Both the position numbers and the translations under genes were made by a program. From contig NC_134705.1 of the NCBI RefSeq assembly GCF_043290135.1, forward strand, positions 100,504,239 to 100,568,238: DNA of 64,000 nucleotides, in the 5' to 3' direction. This DNA comes from Rhipicephalus microplus. Its lineage: Eukaryota; Arthropoda; Arachnida; Ixodida; Ixodidae. Positions 13,101 through 23,100 of the stretch are shown one piece after another (position 1 is the stretch's first letter; every line of letters starts with the position of its first letter). The notes under the pieces were generated by a model, which was not told the origin of the DNA, did no database searches, and was given only the letters and a program-made list of their open reading frames with translations.

Positions 13101-13611
13101 AGTGCTGCTTTAGGCTTGAAAAAAAAGTGATCGCTCCTCGCAAATGGTTGGTGCATAAATACACACTATACGCCACTGACATTCATTGAATACAAAATCA
13201 AAGGAAACCAATCTACCAGACGGGCAAGAGAAGGTATCTTGCACTACCAGACCCGGTAACTCCTTATTGAACAAAACACAGCCTCCAGACGTGCTTATAG
13301 CTTGACTTACAATTGCGTAGTAACGCGCCCTAAAACTCAGCACCATGCCCCGGGTCTCCTCCTCACCGTCTACTTTTGTTTCTTGCAGAGCTAGTATATC
13401 CAGATCATGATCCACGAGCAGCCTGTAGACTTGGCTCTGTTTCCGTTCGGCGGCAAGACCTCGAACATTTAACGTTGCCACTCTAAGTTTCGCTGCAAAA
13501 GCCATGTCTACACCATGAAGAAGTTAGCCCGGGGCATGATGCTTACCTTCAGCGTCTAGCATAAAGCTAGACATCTTCGGAGCCTCCAGGTGGACCCGTG
13601 CCACTGGAGGG

Positions 13612-14730
13612 TTAAGGAGGCCAGTGTTTGTCCAATGTCGGGTTGGGGCGCAGCCTTGTGCTGCTGCGTCTGAACGAAGTCGCCTTCGCAGGTAGCCCCT
13701 CTTCATGCTTTTCACTGGACGCCTCACGCCGTCCTGCAGACTGCTCACGGGGTCTTTTGCTTGACGCCCCACCACTGATACTCTCGCACGACACTGGAAA
13801 TTCGGTTAATTCCACCGGCTCCGGCTCCTTCGATGGGGTACTTGTGAAGCCTTCTGCGGTTTGGCCGGCTGGCTCTTGAGTAACCTCCCCAGATTCTATT
13901 TCTGCTTGTACTGTTGGTTCATCACCACCAGTCGGTGTGGCAGTACCTGTTGAAGCTTCTGGGTTCACCACGTCGCCTGCGCTTTTCGCCGCGTCTTCAG
14001 CCTCGGTCACGTCCATCACCAACTCTTCTGTGTCTTCACCCTCAGCTGATCCTACAGCCGATGCGTACGTGCGCATGCACGCGTCTTCGCTGTGGCCAAA
14101 CCGCCGACAACGCGAGCATCGGGGTACCTTACACTCTCTTCTAACATGGCCGGTACCTTGGCAGCGCAGACATTGCATTGGCCGACCAGGTGCAACCACA
14201 AGTGCCAGTTCACCAGCCATCCTGATTTGATGCGGGAGATCTTCAACCTTCACGCCACTCTTGAGCTTAAGAAGCACAGTTCGTGTGGTTGACCCCTTGT
14301 CGCTGACTTCTTGAACACGCCAATTCTCCCTGGTGACTTGTAAGACCTTCCCATAAGTCACCAACGCCATTTTCACGTCTTCATCGTTGACGCCATACAG
14401 CAGCCAATGAAGACGCAGCCGCACCTGCTGATCCTGGGGGTCTACGATGATGCAGCGTCGACCCTTGACTTTCAGCTCCTTCACGTCCAGCAAGCGTCTC
14501 GGAGCGTCCGCGTTGTTCATGGTGACTGCCCAGACATGATTTATCTGGTAGGCCCCCAGTGCCAACACCTCCGGCAGTAGTCCTGTAGGTCCGAGCGCGT
14601 CTCGGAAATCTTCTACTCGATACGGTCTGCCACGCACATCACCGTGTAAAAACACAGTGTTTTGCGCGACGCGTCCCTTGGGCAGTGGTGGCAAAATAAT
14701 CTCGTATCCTGCGTCTTGGTCTTCGGTCAT
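13612..14730 (-). CDS. LINE ORF1, zinc-knuckle nucleic-acid-binding protein
   Basis: The minus-strand frame is open well past the element. The best in-element starts are ATG at 14730 (MTEDQDAGY, 372 aa) or ATG at 14781; an ATG at 14895 lies outside the LINE target duplication and is not native. A basic N-terminal region contains RLHWLLYGV, the VTYGKV phrase typical of RRM-like ORF1p folds. Two CCHC knuckles (CLRCQGTGHVRREC and CSRCRRFGHSEDAC, each CX2CX4HX4C) follow, then a low-complexity acidic, Ser/Thr/Pro-rich tail. In this family ORF1p binds the element RNA. It is separated from ORF2 by about 106 nt. This is the only uninterrupted ORF of the element. Confidence 0.85.
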   Translation of the reverse strand: MTEDQDAGYEIILPPLPKGRVAQNTVFLHGDVRGRPYRVEDFRDALGPTGLLPEVLALGAYQINHVWAVTMNNADAPRRLLDVKELKVKGRRCIIVDPQDQQVRLRLHWLLYGVNDEDVKMALVTYGKVLQVTRENWRVQEVSDKGSTTRTVLLKLKSGVKVEDLPHQIRMAGELALVVAPGRPMQCLRCQGTGHVRRECKVPRCSRCRRFGHSEDACMRTYASAVGSAEGEDTEELVMDVTEAEDAAKSAGDVVNPEASTGTATPTGGDEPTVQAEIESGEVTQEPAGQTAEGFTSTPSKEPEPVELTEFPVSCESISGGASSKRPREQSAGRREASSEKHEEGLPAKATSFRRSSTRLRPNPTLDKHWPP

Positions 14731-14822
14731 CCTGTTACCGCGGCTAGTTTGTGCCGCAAACACCGCTCCAACGGAGCACATGATTCTTGCGTCCGACGCG
14801 CGTGAGTGCCGACGAAAGAATG

Positions 14823-14838
14823 CGCCGCTGACGTTCAC
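14823..14838 (+). repeat. Target-site duplication (right) of the Tx1/L1-like LINE
   Basis: Exact copy of 9702-9717. It marks the 5' end of the LINE on the minus strand and argues that little or nothing was lost at that end. Confidence 0.9.
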
Positions 14839-15202
14839 CTTACAAAAGACCACGTACCTCTGAGTATATATAAGTATTGTATCTTGACCTCCCATGTAGC
14901 TCTGGTGGGACTATTGCTTTACTAGTAAATAACCAACAAATATTCATGGCAGATGTGTGAATTCACAGTGGCCTGACAGATACCATTGAACACATATATC
15001 CTTCTTTATAAACCCACCTAACAATAAATATTTTATAACTCGCGGAACTTCAATATTAGCTGTTGCTGTGCCATTTGACCTGAATTCGCATTAGCAGCAC
15101 TCTGCGTGAGTTCGTAAAACACCTCAATGATCCTTTCCTGGAGGAACTGTGTAGTGTATGGCCAGACGATGGCAATGTACAGAGAAATTTCATTGGAAAA
15201 TA
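14839..15202. other. Intergenic, nothing recognised
   Basis: Flank between the LINE and the repeat copy B. Confidence 0.45.
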
Positions 15203-16215
15203 CTTTTAGGGGCAAAACTCCTTATAACGGCACCCGTTCATCCCTCGTAGTCGTTGTAGTATGTAACAGTTTGACCTCCAAGGTGGTGCCGGCGAGAGAT
15301 TTCTTCTGTGCGTTGTTGAACAATCAAAAATAGTGCTCATTGTACATGCAAATGGCTGCTAATGGAAAATGAAGACAGGAGCATTCGGCTTTTAGTTAAC
15401 GCGTACGCTGCGATCTTCATTAGAAGCCATTGGCATGTACATTGAGCACTATCTGACAAGAAAGCATTGCTACGTTATGCTCGCTGGGTGTAACCTCCTT
15501 ATTTTTAGAAAGGTTTAGCGAGCGTTTAGCCACAGTGCCATGGATACAATGAACTAGTATATACCATGAATGAACTCGAGGTGGTTAAAGGTGGGAAGTA
15601 GATACGAAGCGCAAGCCGTAAGAAAGTAAAATCAGAATTCTCCTGTCTCTCATTCCCCATTAGCAGCCATTGGCATATACATTATGCACTATCTGACAAG
15701 AAAAAGTTGCTACGTTATACTCGCTGGGCGTAACTTTATTGGTTTTAGAAAGGTTTAGCGAGCGTTGGGCCACCGTGCCATGAATACAGTGAACTAGTAT
15801 ATACCATGAATGAACTCGAGGTGGTTAAAGGTGGGAAGTAGACCCGAAGCGCAAGCCGTAAGCAATCGTGCGTGTGCCACGTCTCGTGTAGTCCTTGGAA
15901 TGTCCGCTGGATGGCGGTGCTTCTATATGGGGAATATATTATGAAAAGATGCGAGATGGTGGCACTTGGTGTGTTGAATAGATGGACAAACGGACACTCA
16001 GACAGATGCATGGATGGGCGCATGAACGGACGCAGGGACGGACGCAGGGACGGACGCACGAACAGACGAACGCACGAACGGGCGGATGGACGCATGGACG
16101 GTCACACAGACGGACGCGTGGACGGACGGAAGTAAAACCGAATGGATGAACAAATGCTTGACCCCACTCTCCATCATTCACCCCGTGGATACGCTGCCAA
16201 TTTTTTTTCGTCATA
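15203..16215 (+). repeat. Dispersed tick repeat with minisatellite core, copy B
   Basis: Same family and strand as 5672-6745. It starts near TTTTAGGGGCAAAACTCC and ends near CATCATTCACCCCGTGG plus a T-run. It also holds two tandem versions of the CTCGAGGTGGTTAAAGGTGG unit, then ACGGACGCAGGG minisatellite at about 15985-16130. Long open frames in it are minisatellite artefacts. Confidence 0.75.
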
Positions 16216-16326
16216 GAGTGCTCTGAATTAACAAAGAGTAATCACTAAAAATCACAATACTCTAATGCTGTACTGTACATGAATGTTTAATTATTTATGA
16301 TAATGTCATCAGTTGTACCCTCCTAG

Positions 16327-17040
16327 TTTTTATTTATTTATTTATTCAGAATACCCCTAAGGGCCCTCTCACAGGAAGGTATTACATAGGGGGGGGGGGG
16401 CTATAACACATACAGGTACATGAAATGATTAATAGAACCAGAAAACACGCAAACCAAACACCATACAGCTACTAAATACATTAGAATAAATATAAGGTCA
16501 ATATTCTTGCCGCATAATCTTAAGTAATCAGAAGAAATAATATGAGTCAAACAATAATAAAACTAAAGAAATTATTTTAAAATTGAACTACACAGAGAAG
16601 GAAATAGAGTCACAAGAGTACAATAAAACGCAATCTAGCTTACTACAAACACACGCGCCATTAAGCATAAAGGAATGGCAACATCCCCAAAAACACGTGT
16701 GAATAACTGAATTAGGCAAACACAGCAATAAATAACACGAACCATGAACATACGCAGTTTCTACAAAAAACACGGTTTGCAGAAAAAAGAAAAAAGAGGG
16801 GGGAATACCGCAAAAGGTTCATACGCTTGCACTCATGTTTAGTAGGTTCTGAAACTCAGTGATATCGGTGACGGTTGCAATGTTTGAAGGTAAGTCATTC
16901 CACTCGGTTATTGTGTGCGGTATGAAGGATCTAGCATAATGAAAAGTGCGACAATGAAAGTGTTCGATTTTAAAGGGATGATCGCGGCGCGGAAAGATGG
17001 CAGGGGGTGGCCTAAAGAAGTCCTCGTGAAGTGATGTGTG
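16327..17040 (-). mobile_element. LINE 3' end (CR1/Jockey-like RT C-terminus and 3' UTR)
   Basis: On the minus strand from about 17040 to the stop at 16819-16821 the frame reads as a typical LINE RT terminus with RSFIPHTITEWNDLPSNI. A 3' UTR of about 490 bp follows, with a G10 run and repeated AATAAA units at 16328-16345 (seen as TTTATTTATT). It is 5'-truncated. Confidence 0.75.
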
Positions 17041-17487
17041 ATGGTAGAGCTTATCACGATCATTAAGAACTCACGCCTGATCTGTCAGTCGTCGAAGCAC
17101 TCTTTCGGGAATGTGTACATTTTCACCAACGAGGCGAAATTATGCCGCGATTGCATGCAGCCCTGGGACTCACAAAGTGACGGGTTCGTATCAAGCGCTT
17201 CGTTGTTGGACTTATTCCTAAAGTTAAAAATAACTAAAAAAAACAGCAGCGTTCGGCGAAGCCTCCGACAACATATGTAAGGAAATGTTATCTTGGACGT
17301 GTTTCGGGTACAGGCGCAATGCTGCCAGACAACAGAAGGCTGTTATTTTACCCTCGTGCGTAGCCAGAACTGGCCATTCCTCTTGTGAACAACAAATATA
17401 GATGACGCCAATATTTCTCTCGCTGGACACATACCATGTGAAACAAGACTCACGGCACAAACGTGAACCATAAAACACGAGCCGAAT
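17041..17487. other. Intergenic, nothing recognised
   Basis: No conserved frame or repeat was found. Confidence 0.4.
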
Positions 17488-17895
17488 GCTGAGGACACCG
17501 GATCTGTCTATTTAGCCACTAAAGACATCGCCTCGGGTGGGCGCCAACAAAGCACGCAAGCTCCTCGTTCACAGTGATGAGAAGCCCGACTCTGCGTCCA
17601 CGATTGTATTTTCGGTTGCAACCTTCTCGCGTCGCTATGGCCGCGCTCAATCATGCCTTGTTCAAGCAATAAGAGAGTGACGGAAGCACTGGGCGTCATG
17701 ACTCTCCGCATAAGGGTTGCACGCAAGGTAACCCCGAAAGCGATAACTGTTGCAACTTGCGACGTTACATGAACTTGTCATAAATGCGCAGCCACCTAGA
17801 ACTGAAGTTTTATATAGCTGTTGGACACTAGCCGCGTTCAGTACACCTCCGTTCAGCAAGTCTTCACATCCGAGCAGGAGATCTCTCCGATACTT
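17488..17895 (+). repeat. Diverged dispersed repeat, possibly a solo LTR (copy 1)
   Basis: Shares ordered blocks with 28575-28960: CACCGGATCT near the start, a CAATAAGAGAG-to-CTC block in the middle, GTTGCAACTTGCGACGTTACAT, and a TATA-like TTTTATATAGC at about 17810 followed by GTTGGACACTAG. A TATA-like box near one end suggests a promoter-bearing repeat such as an LTR, but no PBS or coding region is attached. Confidence 0.4.
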
Positions 17896-18045
17896 ACAGC
17901 GAAAAAAATAGCCTCGAGATAGGACAGTGCGTTCGAAAAGTAAGTTTTCGAAAACCAGTCTTATTATGTAACTCAGGAGTAATTATAATAAAAGTCTTAT
18001 GCTGTTCAAGGCTTCATTTGTAATGGTGTGCCTAATTGAAATAGG

Positions 18046-18307
18046 TCTACCGCGGCAGTACTACGGTTACGGTCCTGAACTTCTGAATTGAAGGTCACGG
18101 GTTTGATCCCAGCAGCGGTGGTCCCATGCCAGTGGAGGAGGAATGCCAGAGGCTCGTATACTGTGCTATATCAGGGCACGTGAAAGAACACCGGCCGTTT
18201 TAAATTTGCGGAGCATTCTCCTAAGGTGGCACCAATGACGTAGTCTGCTTTTGGGACCTAAATCCGCAGATAATAATGTTTAAATAAGAAGTTGAAAAAA
18301 AAAAAAT
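18046..18307 (+). mobile_element. Old, diverged Ruka-like SINE with A-tail
   Basis: Follows the Ruka plan at reduced identity: tRNA-like head, box B variant GGGTTTGATCCC, the CACGTGAAAGAAC block, GGAGCATTCTCC and a TTTTGGGACC end. An A-run follows at 18297-18307. Confidence 0.65.
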
Positions 18308-18721
18308 TAGAGAACGACGGTATTTGATATAATGGACGCAATTATTACCATTTTTGTTTGAGTAAGGAAAAGTTCGGGTTCAGTGATTAAGAAACACAAG
18401 ACTTGTGATTCAGAGTTGTGATGGCTTCAATTACACAAATTATTGACCATAGAACAGTGAAGCGGGGTATGGACTTGCTGCGATTGTAAATGACGCTAAC
18501 AGCACAAAAGCGAACTAGTGAAAAAAAATGGTGCAACTAAGAGGAACACTGACTGGAAATCAGTGCTTGCTCTGACGTTGTTAACTTCGCCATCAAACGC
18601 CGGTTAGACTGCGCCCACACAGTGTCTGAGCTTAAACGATGTTTAGTGTGCGCCTGCTCTTTGACAAAGCCGCATATAGCCGAACGCTATTTTAGTTCTG
18701 TAAAAGTTTATTTTTAATAAA

Positions 18722-18860
18722 AATAACTGTGGGTGTTTAACGTCCTAAAACACGCTATAATTATGACAGACGTCGTAGTGAAGGGCTCCGGGAATTTCAA
18801 CCACGCAAGATTGAAATTTCCGGAACCCTCCTGCGGTTGAAACCTGAAGACGTCCCAACA
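18722..18860 (-). mobile_element. Ruka SINE 3' fragments in inverted arrangement
   Basis: 18722-18800 is the 3' third of Ruka on the minus strand (GTTTAACGTCCTAAAACA, GGGCTCCGGGAATTTC). Directly after it a plus-strand piece (GAAATTTCCGGAACCCTCC) begins, so the two can fold into a stem. Confidence 0.55.
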
Positions 18861-18939
18861 GGGCGCACCTTAAGTTAAGGACTACGCAGCAAGCAGTCAA
18901 AATGAATGTTAGGTGTAACCTTACGGAGCAAGAAGATAG

Positions 18940-19245
18940 ATTGGGCCGGAAAGCAACTGGGTGTTAAGGACAACTTATTCAAAATGAAGCAAGTAAATGG
19001 GCATGGGTATGCCATGTAGCATGTAAGCAAGGTAACCACAGGCAACACTAGAGTGACAGATTGAATTCCAAGAGACGGCCAATACGTGAGGTGGAGGAAG
19101 GAAAGTTGGTTGGGTAGATGAGATTAGAAAGTTTGCGGGTAAATGGCGCCCGCGGCAAGCACAGAACCGGGCCGATTGGCGGAACGAGGGAGTGTGTTTT
19201 GACCTTCTGTGAATGCTGTATGGCTGATGATGATGATAACAATGA
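18940..19245 (+). mobile_element. RTE/BovB-like LINE 3' terminus, 5'-truncated
   Basis: The plus strand encodes the RTE C-terminal phrases in broken frames (WAWVCHVACKQGN; VDEIRKFAG; QNRADWRNEG). It ends in a short TGATGATGATGAT tail, as expected for RTE elements. The fragment lies directly upstream of the signal-peptide exon of gene 2. Confidence 0.75.
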
Positions 19246-19305
19246 CATTACATGACCTTTGCTTTATTGTTTATCTCACAATTAATTTACAGGTTCGCTC
19301 CATAC

Positions 19306-19378
19306 ATGACGTTGGCAAACCTGCTGGCAGTTGTCGCTATTGTGGCATCTGCGTCCTGACAAATGGCCTATAGAACTG
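19306..19378 (+). pseudogene. Gene 2, coding exon 1: signal-peptide exon with in-frame stop
   Basis: This exon has the same design as exon 1 of the four paralogues: an acceptor (AATTTACAG) 13 nt before the ATG, exactly 24 codons plus one base, and a hydrophobic start (MTLANLLAVVAIVASAS). Codon 18 is TGA (19357-19359), at the position where gene 3 has Cys codon 17 or the next residue. The donor is GTGACT instead of GTGAGT. Joined in frame to 21391 it would continue into an intact mature domain, so this is either a null allele or a gene using another first exon. A downstream ATG (19363) would give a protein without signal peptide. Confidence 0.7.
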
Positions 19379-21056
19379 GTGACTGGAACCTCATATGTCT
19401 CTCTGCGAAACATCAATGGCGAAGTACTTATGACCAAAACTATTGCGATTACTAATATTTGGTGGTACTATCACTCTGAGGCAGTTCTCCCACTTTAGGT
19501 GCCTCGTGTAACAATTTTTTTTACCTTTTACATCTTATACCTGCTTGAAAATACCAATGTGAAGTTTGAATCTGGCACAGTTCTACTTCTAAGAAAGTTG
19601 GGGTGTTCAAGGCCTGCACTTTAGGTACAAGTTCAAATGTTTCGACAGACGAAAAACATTACGTGAATTTCTGCTTGGTGGACGCCCGTTGCAAATGTCC
19701 GCATCTCGGAGAATAAGCATGTCAAGTACCGCTTATACTTGCACCGTTCGTAGGCGGTGACAACGTGGTGTGTCTGTTTCTTGGCTAAGTAGGAAGATAG
19801 AAAAGGGCAGAATAAATGTTGTAAGACAATATAGGTAACAACTATGAATGAAAAAAAGCGAATTTCTCCGTACAGGTAATTTATCGTACATAACTTTGGC
19901 GCAACTACATTGAAACAATTCGCTTCATGAGTGCGACCACTTTAGCGTCATAAAAATAAGGTTACCTGGTATAATTAGACCAAACACATCCAACAGACTA
20001 TGAGGCTCTTGACTTGGCTGTATGCAACATATGAAGGAGCCCCTCTAAGAAACTTTTTTTTCGTTCATTAAATCTGATTCAGTGAGACTAGCTCTCAGGT
20101 GTATAGGTATCTTGACAAGCTTTAAAAAAATGCCACTTATAGAAGTAATCAGGCGGCCCGTTTTGAACTTTGTTACAATCCGTCTCCACAAAGAAGTTTG
20201 TACAGTGTTTGTGTATTTCAATAGCATGCCATTCAAACCAGGGTGAAGCAGCAAAAAGCTGATGTTTTCAAACAGGATGCTGTCGTGAGGCTCGTCAGTT
20301 TGACAGTGATGCAACAAATGTTCTTGAACATTAAAAAAACGCAGCAAACACACTGCGGACACAAGGGCGAGAAATCATCCTGCTATTTGTGCTGTTTTTA
20401 TATATGCTCAATAAGGATCAATTTCAAGCGAAGCATTTTACCCTTCTGCTATGTTACTTGCCATTCCTCCACAATTTCTGATGTTGCAGTGCTTATTTGG
20501 CTTGGTGAACACCCTAAAGTGCCGGGACAGCAGTTTTATTGTTTACAAATGTCATGGCCGACGCAAGCAGTAGGGGCGCTAATGCAAAGCAGACAAATCA
20601 ATGGCATCTCAAAAATGGTGCTTTGGCTAGGGAAACCATTCGCCCAAGTGACGACAAGCCACTTAAGCCGAAAACACCACAAGGTTAAAATTCCAGCCAA
20701 GCATGTCCCACCCAACAGCCTAGCATGTGAAGTGCCTAGTTTGAGAATGCGGGCTTGAATGCCGGACACGACAGCCGCATTTCAACCATCCACACACTTA
20801 GAGTTAGGCGAACGTTAAACTCCAGGCTGTCGATACGAATCTGGAGCACTTCAACTACAGTGGCCCTCACAGTTTTGCAGATCACTCTTCAAACCAAACT
20901 ACTTCAGTGGTTCGGCCCTTGAAAACATAAGTTTCATTTGTGACAGACCCGCTCAATATAGTCCGTGTCTACTGGCTTTTGACGATACACTGAAGCGCAT
21001 TGTATAGCAACAAAGAACAGTGAAAACTTTATTACAAGACACCAGGCATGCATGAA
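19379..21056 (+). other. Probable intron 1 of gene 2
   Basis: No conserved coding signal. A 105-codon minus-strand open frame at 20045-20362 has no recognisable domain. The (CATA)n array follows at 21057. Confidence 0.5.
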
Positions 21057-21180
21057 TACATACTTACATACGTACATACATACATACATACATACATACA
21101 TACATACATACATACATACATACATACATACATACATACATACATACATACATACATACATACATACATACATACATACA

Positions 21181-21210
<30 letters not shown>
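21057..21210 (+). repeat. (CATA)n microsatellite in intron 1 of gene 2
   Basis: About 154 bp of CATA repeats, imperfect in the first 15 bp, ending 180 bp before the acceptor of exon 2. It is the same motif and phase-equivalent position as in genes 1 and 3. Confidence 0.97.
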
Positions 21211-21211
<1 letters not shown>

Positions 21212-21390
21212 CAGTTTATATTGTAGGGCCCTGCGAGTTGCTGGAACCATTTCTGGGGTAGTTTATGGTGCAAACGCGTAGGCATACCTTACACATACTG
21301 AGATATCAGCATCCAATGTTTATTAGTAAGGCACAGTTTTACTTGTACTCTTGTGAGTTAAAAATTTGCTAATCTGCGCTTTTTTTACAG

Positions 21391-21938
21391 GTACTACCTG
21401 TGACTTCATGTCCATCAACGTGAACGAAGAAGTAATTTCCAGGCTAATCGCTAGGCTTCCTGAGAGCATGGAGTCTGGTCCTCAAGGTTACCACGCAGTG
21501 CTCCTTGGTTTAGAAGTCGGCGGGCTGACGGCTGAATGTCTAAAGAAACTGCACCAGTTCGGGCCCGTAATTCCTTACTGCAGCAACGGAACACACATGG
21601 TGCAAGTGGACATGTATACCGACGGCGAGGTGCATTTCTGGTCGCCATGGAAAGCATGCTCGGGCCATGAAGGACGCATCATAATTCGTTCCATGTTCGG
21701 GCGGTTCACATTCCTGTTTCGTGTGGTCGAGTCTACTGCTGCAGGCGTCGAGCTGGAACTGCATCGCTTATTGCCCGTTACTACGCAGGATGTTTTCATT
21801 GATGTCGAAGGGGCTGGACGGGCTGTACGCGGTCCGCTAGAAATATTAAGGTATCTGCTACCGAGCTTTGCAGAAGAAGTGTGGGGCCAGCAATTCTTTC
21901 GCACCGTCAACAAGGCCTTCTATATGATCAGAGAATGA
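21391..21938 (+). CDS. Gene 2, coding exon 2: mature group-7-allergen/TULIP-like protein
   Basis: Acceptor TTTTTTTACAG ends at 21390 and TGA is at 21936-21938. The exon is 548 nt, identical in length to gene 1 exon 2, with no internal stop or frameshift. It keeps the family cysteines (28, 88, 114 in gene numbering) plus one extra Cys in TAECLKK, the sequon SNGT, SPWKACSG, and the C-terminal helix ending FYMIRE. The intact mature domain contrasts with the stop codon in its signal-peptide exon (19357). Either the inactivation is recent, or the first exon actually used is elsewhere. The function is inferred as lipid binding only by fold resemblance. Confidence 0.75.
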
Positions 21939-22122
21939 AATATGCCCACTTTAAGGTATCAATGTCGGAACATGAAGATATCAATGAAGTGCCTAACGAA
22001 CACAAAGTAACTTTCTTTTCATTGTCACAACAAATTGAAGAAAATGATTTTCAATCAGTAGAAACATTGATGTGTGTTACTATTTGTCCGTTGTATTGGT
22101 ATTATGTCAGTGTAAGACTCAC

Positions 22123-22128
22123 AATAAA
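22123..22128 (+). terminator. Possible polyadenylation signal of gene 2 (AATAAA)
   Basis: The first AATAAA after the stop, 185 nt downstream. Confidence 0.4.
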
Positions 22129-22925
22129 CTGGATTTTAGGATATGGTATAGAAGAGTACAAATCTTTATTATTATCCTTTTAAAGTGACAGGTGGGCACA
22201 GGAGTTTGTGCTCTCTTCTCTTCTACATGGCCTGCTGTGGAAAAACGCATGTTTACAATTATTCAGCTACTGTATAGGTTCTTCAGTGCAAAAAATCCCT
22301 TCCCCCCAAAAAAAGAAAACGAGCAAGTAGAGAATAGTACGTACGCCTTGGCGCCAACCTCTCTTTAGGTATCAATAACTTCAAAAAAAAAAAAAATTGG
22401 CAGATGCCAGGCACCTTGGAAATCGACGTTATGCGAAGCGTGTGACGTTATGCAAACCAGCGTACGCTGTGTTTCAAAGCCTTCCTTTTGTATTTCGAAT
22501 TTTTTTCGCGCAACTCTATTAACAAGGTGACAGCGTTGTATTTATTTTATGCACTGACACAGTATGAAGTGATGCTAATTATATGTACAATCATTGCACG
22601 CACTGACATATCCTAAACAGTGGCAAACGTTCATATAACCAGTTGTTTGCAATTACGCAAACATGCCAACAGGCACATGAGTATTAGCAACGCCGGAAGC
22701 GATAAGATGATATGAAGCGCTGACGCTCCCGAAGATGGCATGTGTGGACGCTCCTACATAAATCAACTTCAGTGGGTGGCATCTAGCTACAATAGATCTG
22801 AACCCGACGAGACGGCTACATCAAAGGAGTACATATGTAATGTTAACAAAATTGGATAGCCAGCGCTGTAACCCCAATGGAGGTATAATGAATAGTAGGG
22901 TTTTTTTAAAAAAAGAAGTACCGAG
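22129..22925. other. Intergenic, nothing recognised
   Basis: No conserved frame. Short A-runs occur near 22310 and 22385. Confidence 0.4.
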
Positions 22926-23100
22926 ACCTGGCGTGGCTCTGTGGTATGTGACTGTATTACCACGCAGAATGCTTGGGTTCCACTCCTGCTGGAACTTTGA
23001 CAATTATTCCTTGCATTCGCCTGGTGAATGCTGCTGATGTCAGCTTTTTATTAACGGTCAGGCGTTAAAATTACCCATGTGTGTTCTCACAGTTCCAGGG
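22926..23100 (+). mobile_element. Second tRNA-derived SINE family, copy 1
   Basis: tRNA-like head with box A-like TGGCTCTGTGGTA and box B-like GGGTTCCACTCC. A body with CATTCGCCTGGTGAATGCTG and GTCAGGCGTTAAAATTACCC follows. A degraded relative sits at 29657-29800 with the blocks in the same order. It is distinct from Ruka in both head and body. Confidence 0.55.

Larger units (their letters stand above)
9846..13505 (-). pseudogene. LINE ORF2 (AP endonuclease-reverse transcriptase), broken
   Basis: Start MAFAAKLRV at 13505. Endonuclease motifs are present in order: TLNVRGL, LQETK, YAP, LLGDFN, HLDRIYAS and CDH. RT follows, with the catalytic LAYADDV near 11410, then a C-terminal CLICKKPETIDHVFLHC Cys/His motif near 10450. 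Damage: a frame change at the T8 run 13119-13126 (minus), TGA at 12520-12522, TAA at 11881-11883, a frame change at the G11 run 11559-11569, another near 11365, and the Ruka insertion at 9938. The original stop codon (9846-9848) lies beyond the SINE, so the insertion replaces about the last 30 codons. Two of the frame changes sit in homopolymers and could be assembly errors. Confidence 0.85.
9718..14822 (-). mobile_element. Nearly full-length two-ORF LINE, Tx1/L1-like, with nested Ruka SINE
   Basis: A 5105-bp insertion bounded by perfect 16-bp target duplications (9702-9717 and 14823-14838), with its poly-A tail (T-run 9718-9727) at the minus-strand 3' end. It encodes ORF1 with two CCHC knuckles and an ORF2 with AP endonuclease, reverse transcriptase and a C-terminal Cys/His motif. 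The phrasing of the RT (NVDYKI, GIKGRSI, RQGCPLSPLLF, LAYADDV) and a zinc-knuckle ORF1 fit the L1/Tx1 group best. ORF2 carries several frameshifts, two in-frame stops and a SINE insertion, so this copy cannot move by itself. It lies between genes 1 and 2 of the host cluster. Confidence 0.9.

Noticed and set aside
20045..20362. 105-codon minus-strand frame
   Set aside because: No domain recognised, it lies in the intron of gene 2, and frames of this length occur by chance in 64 kb.
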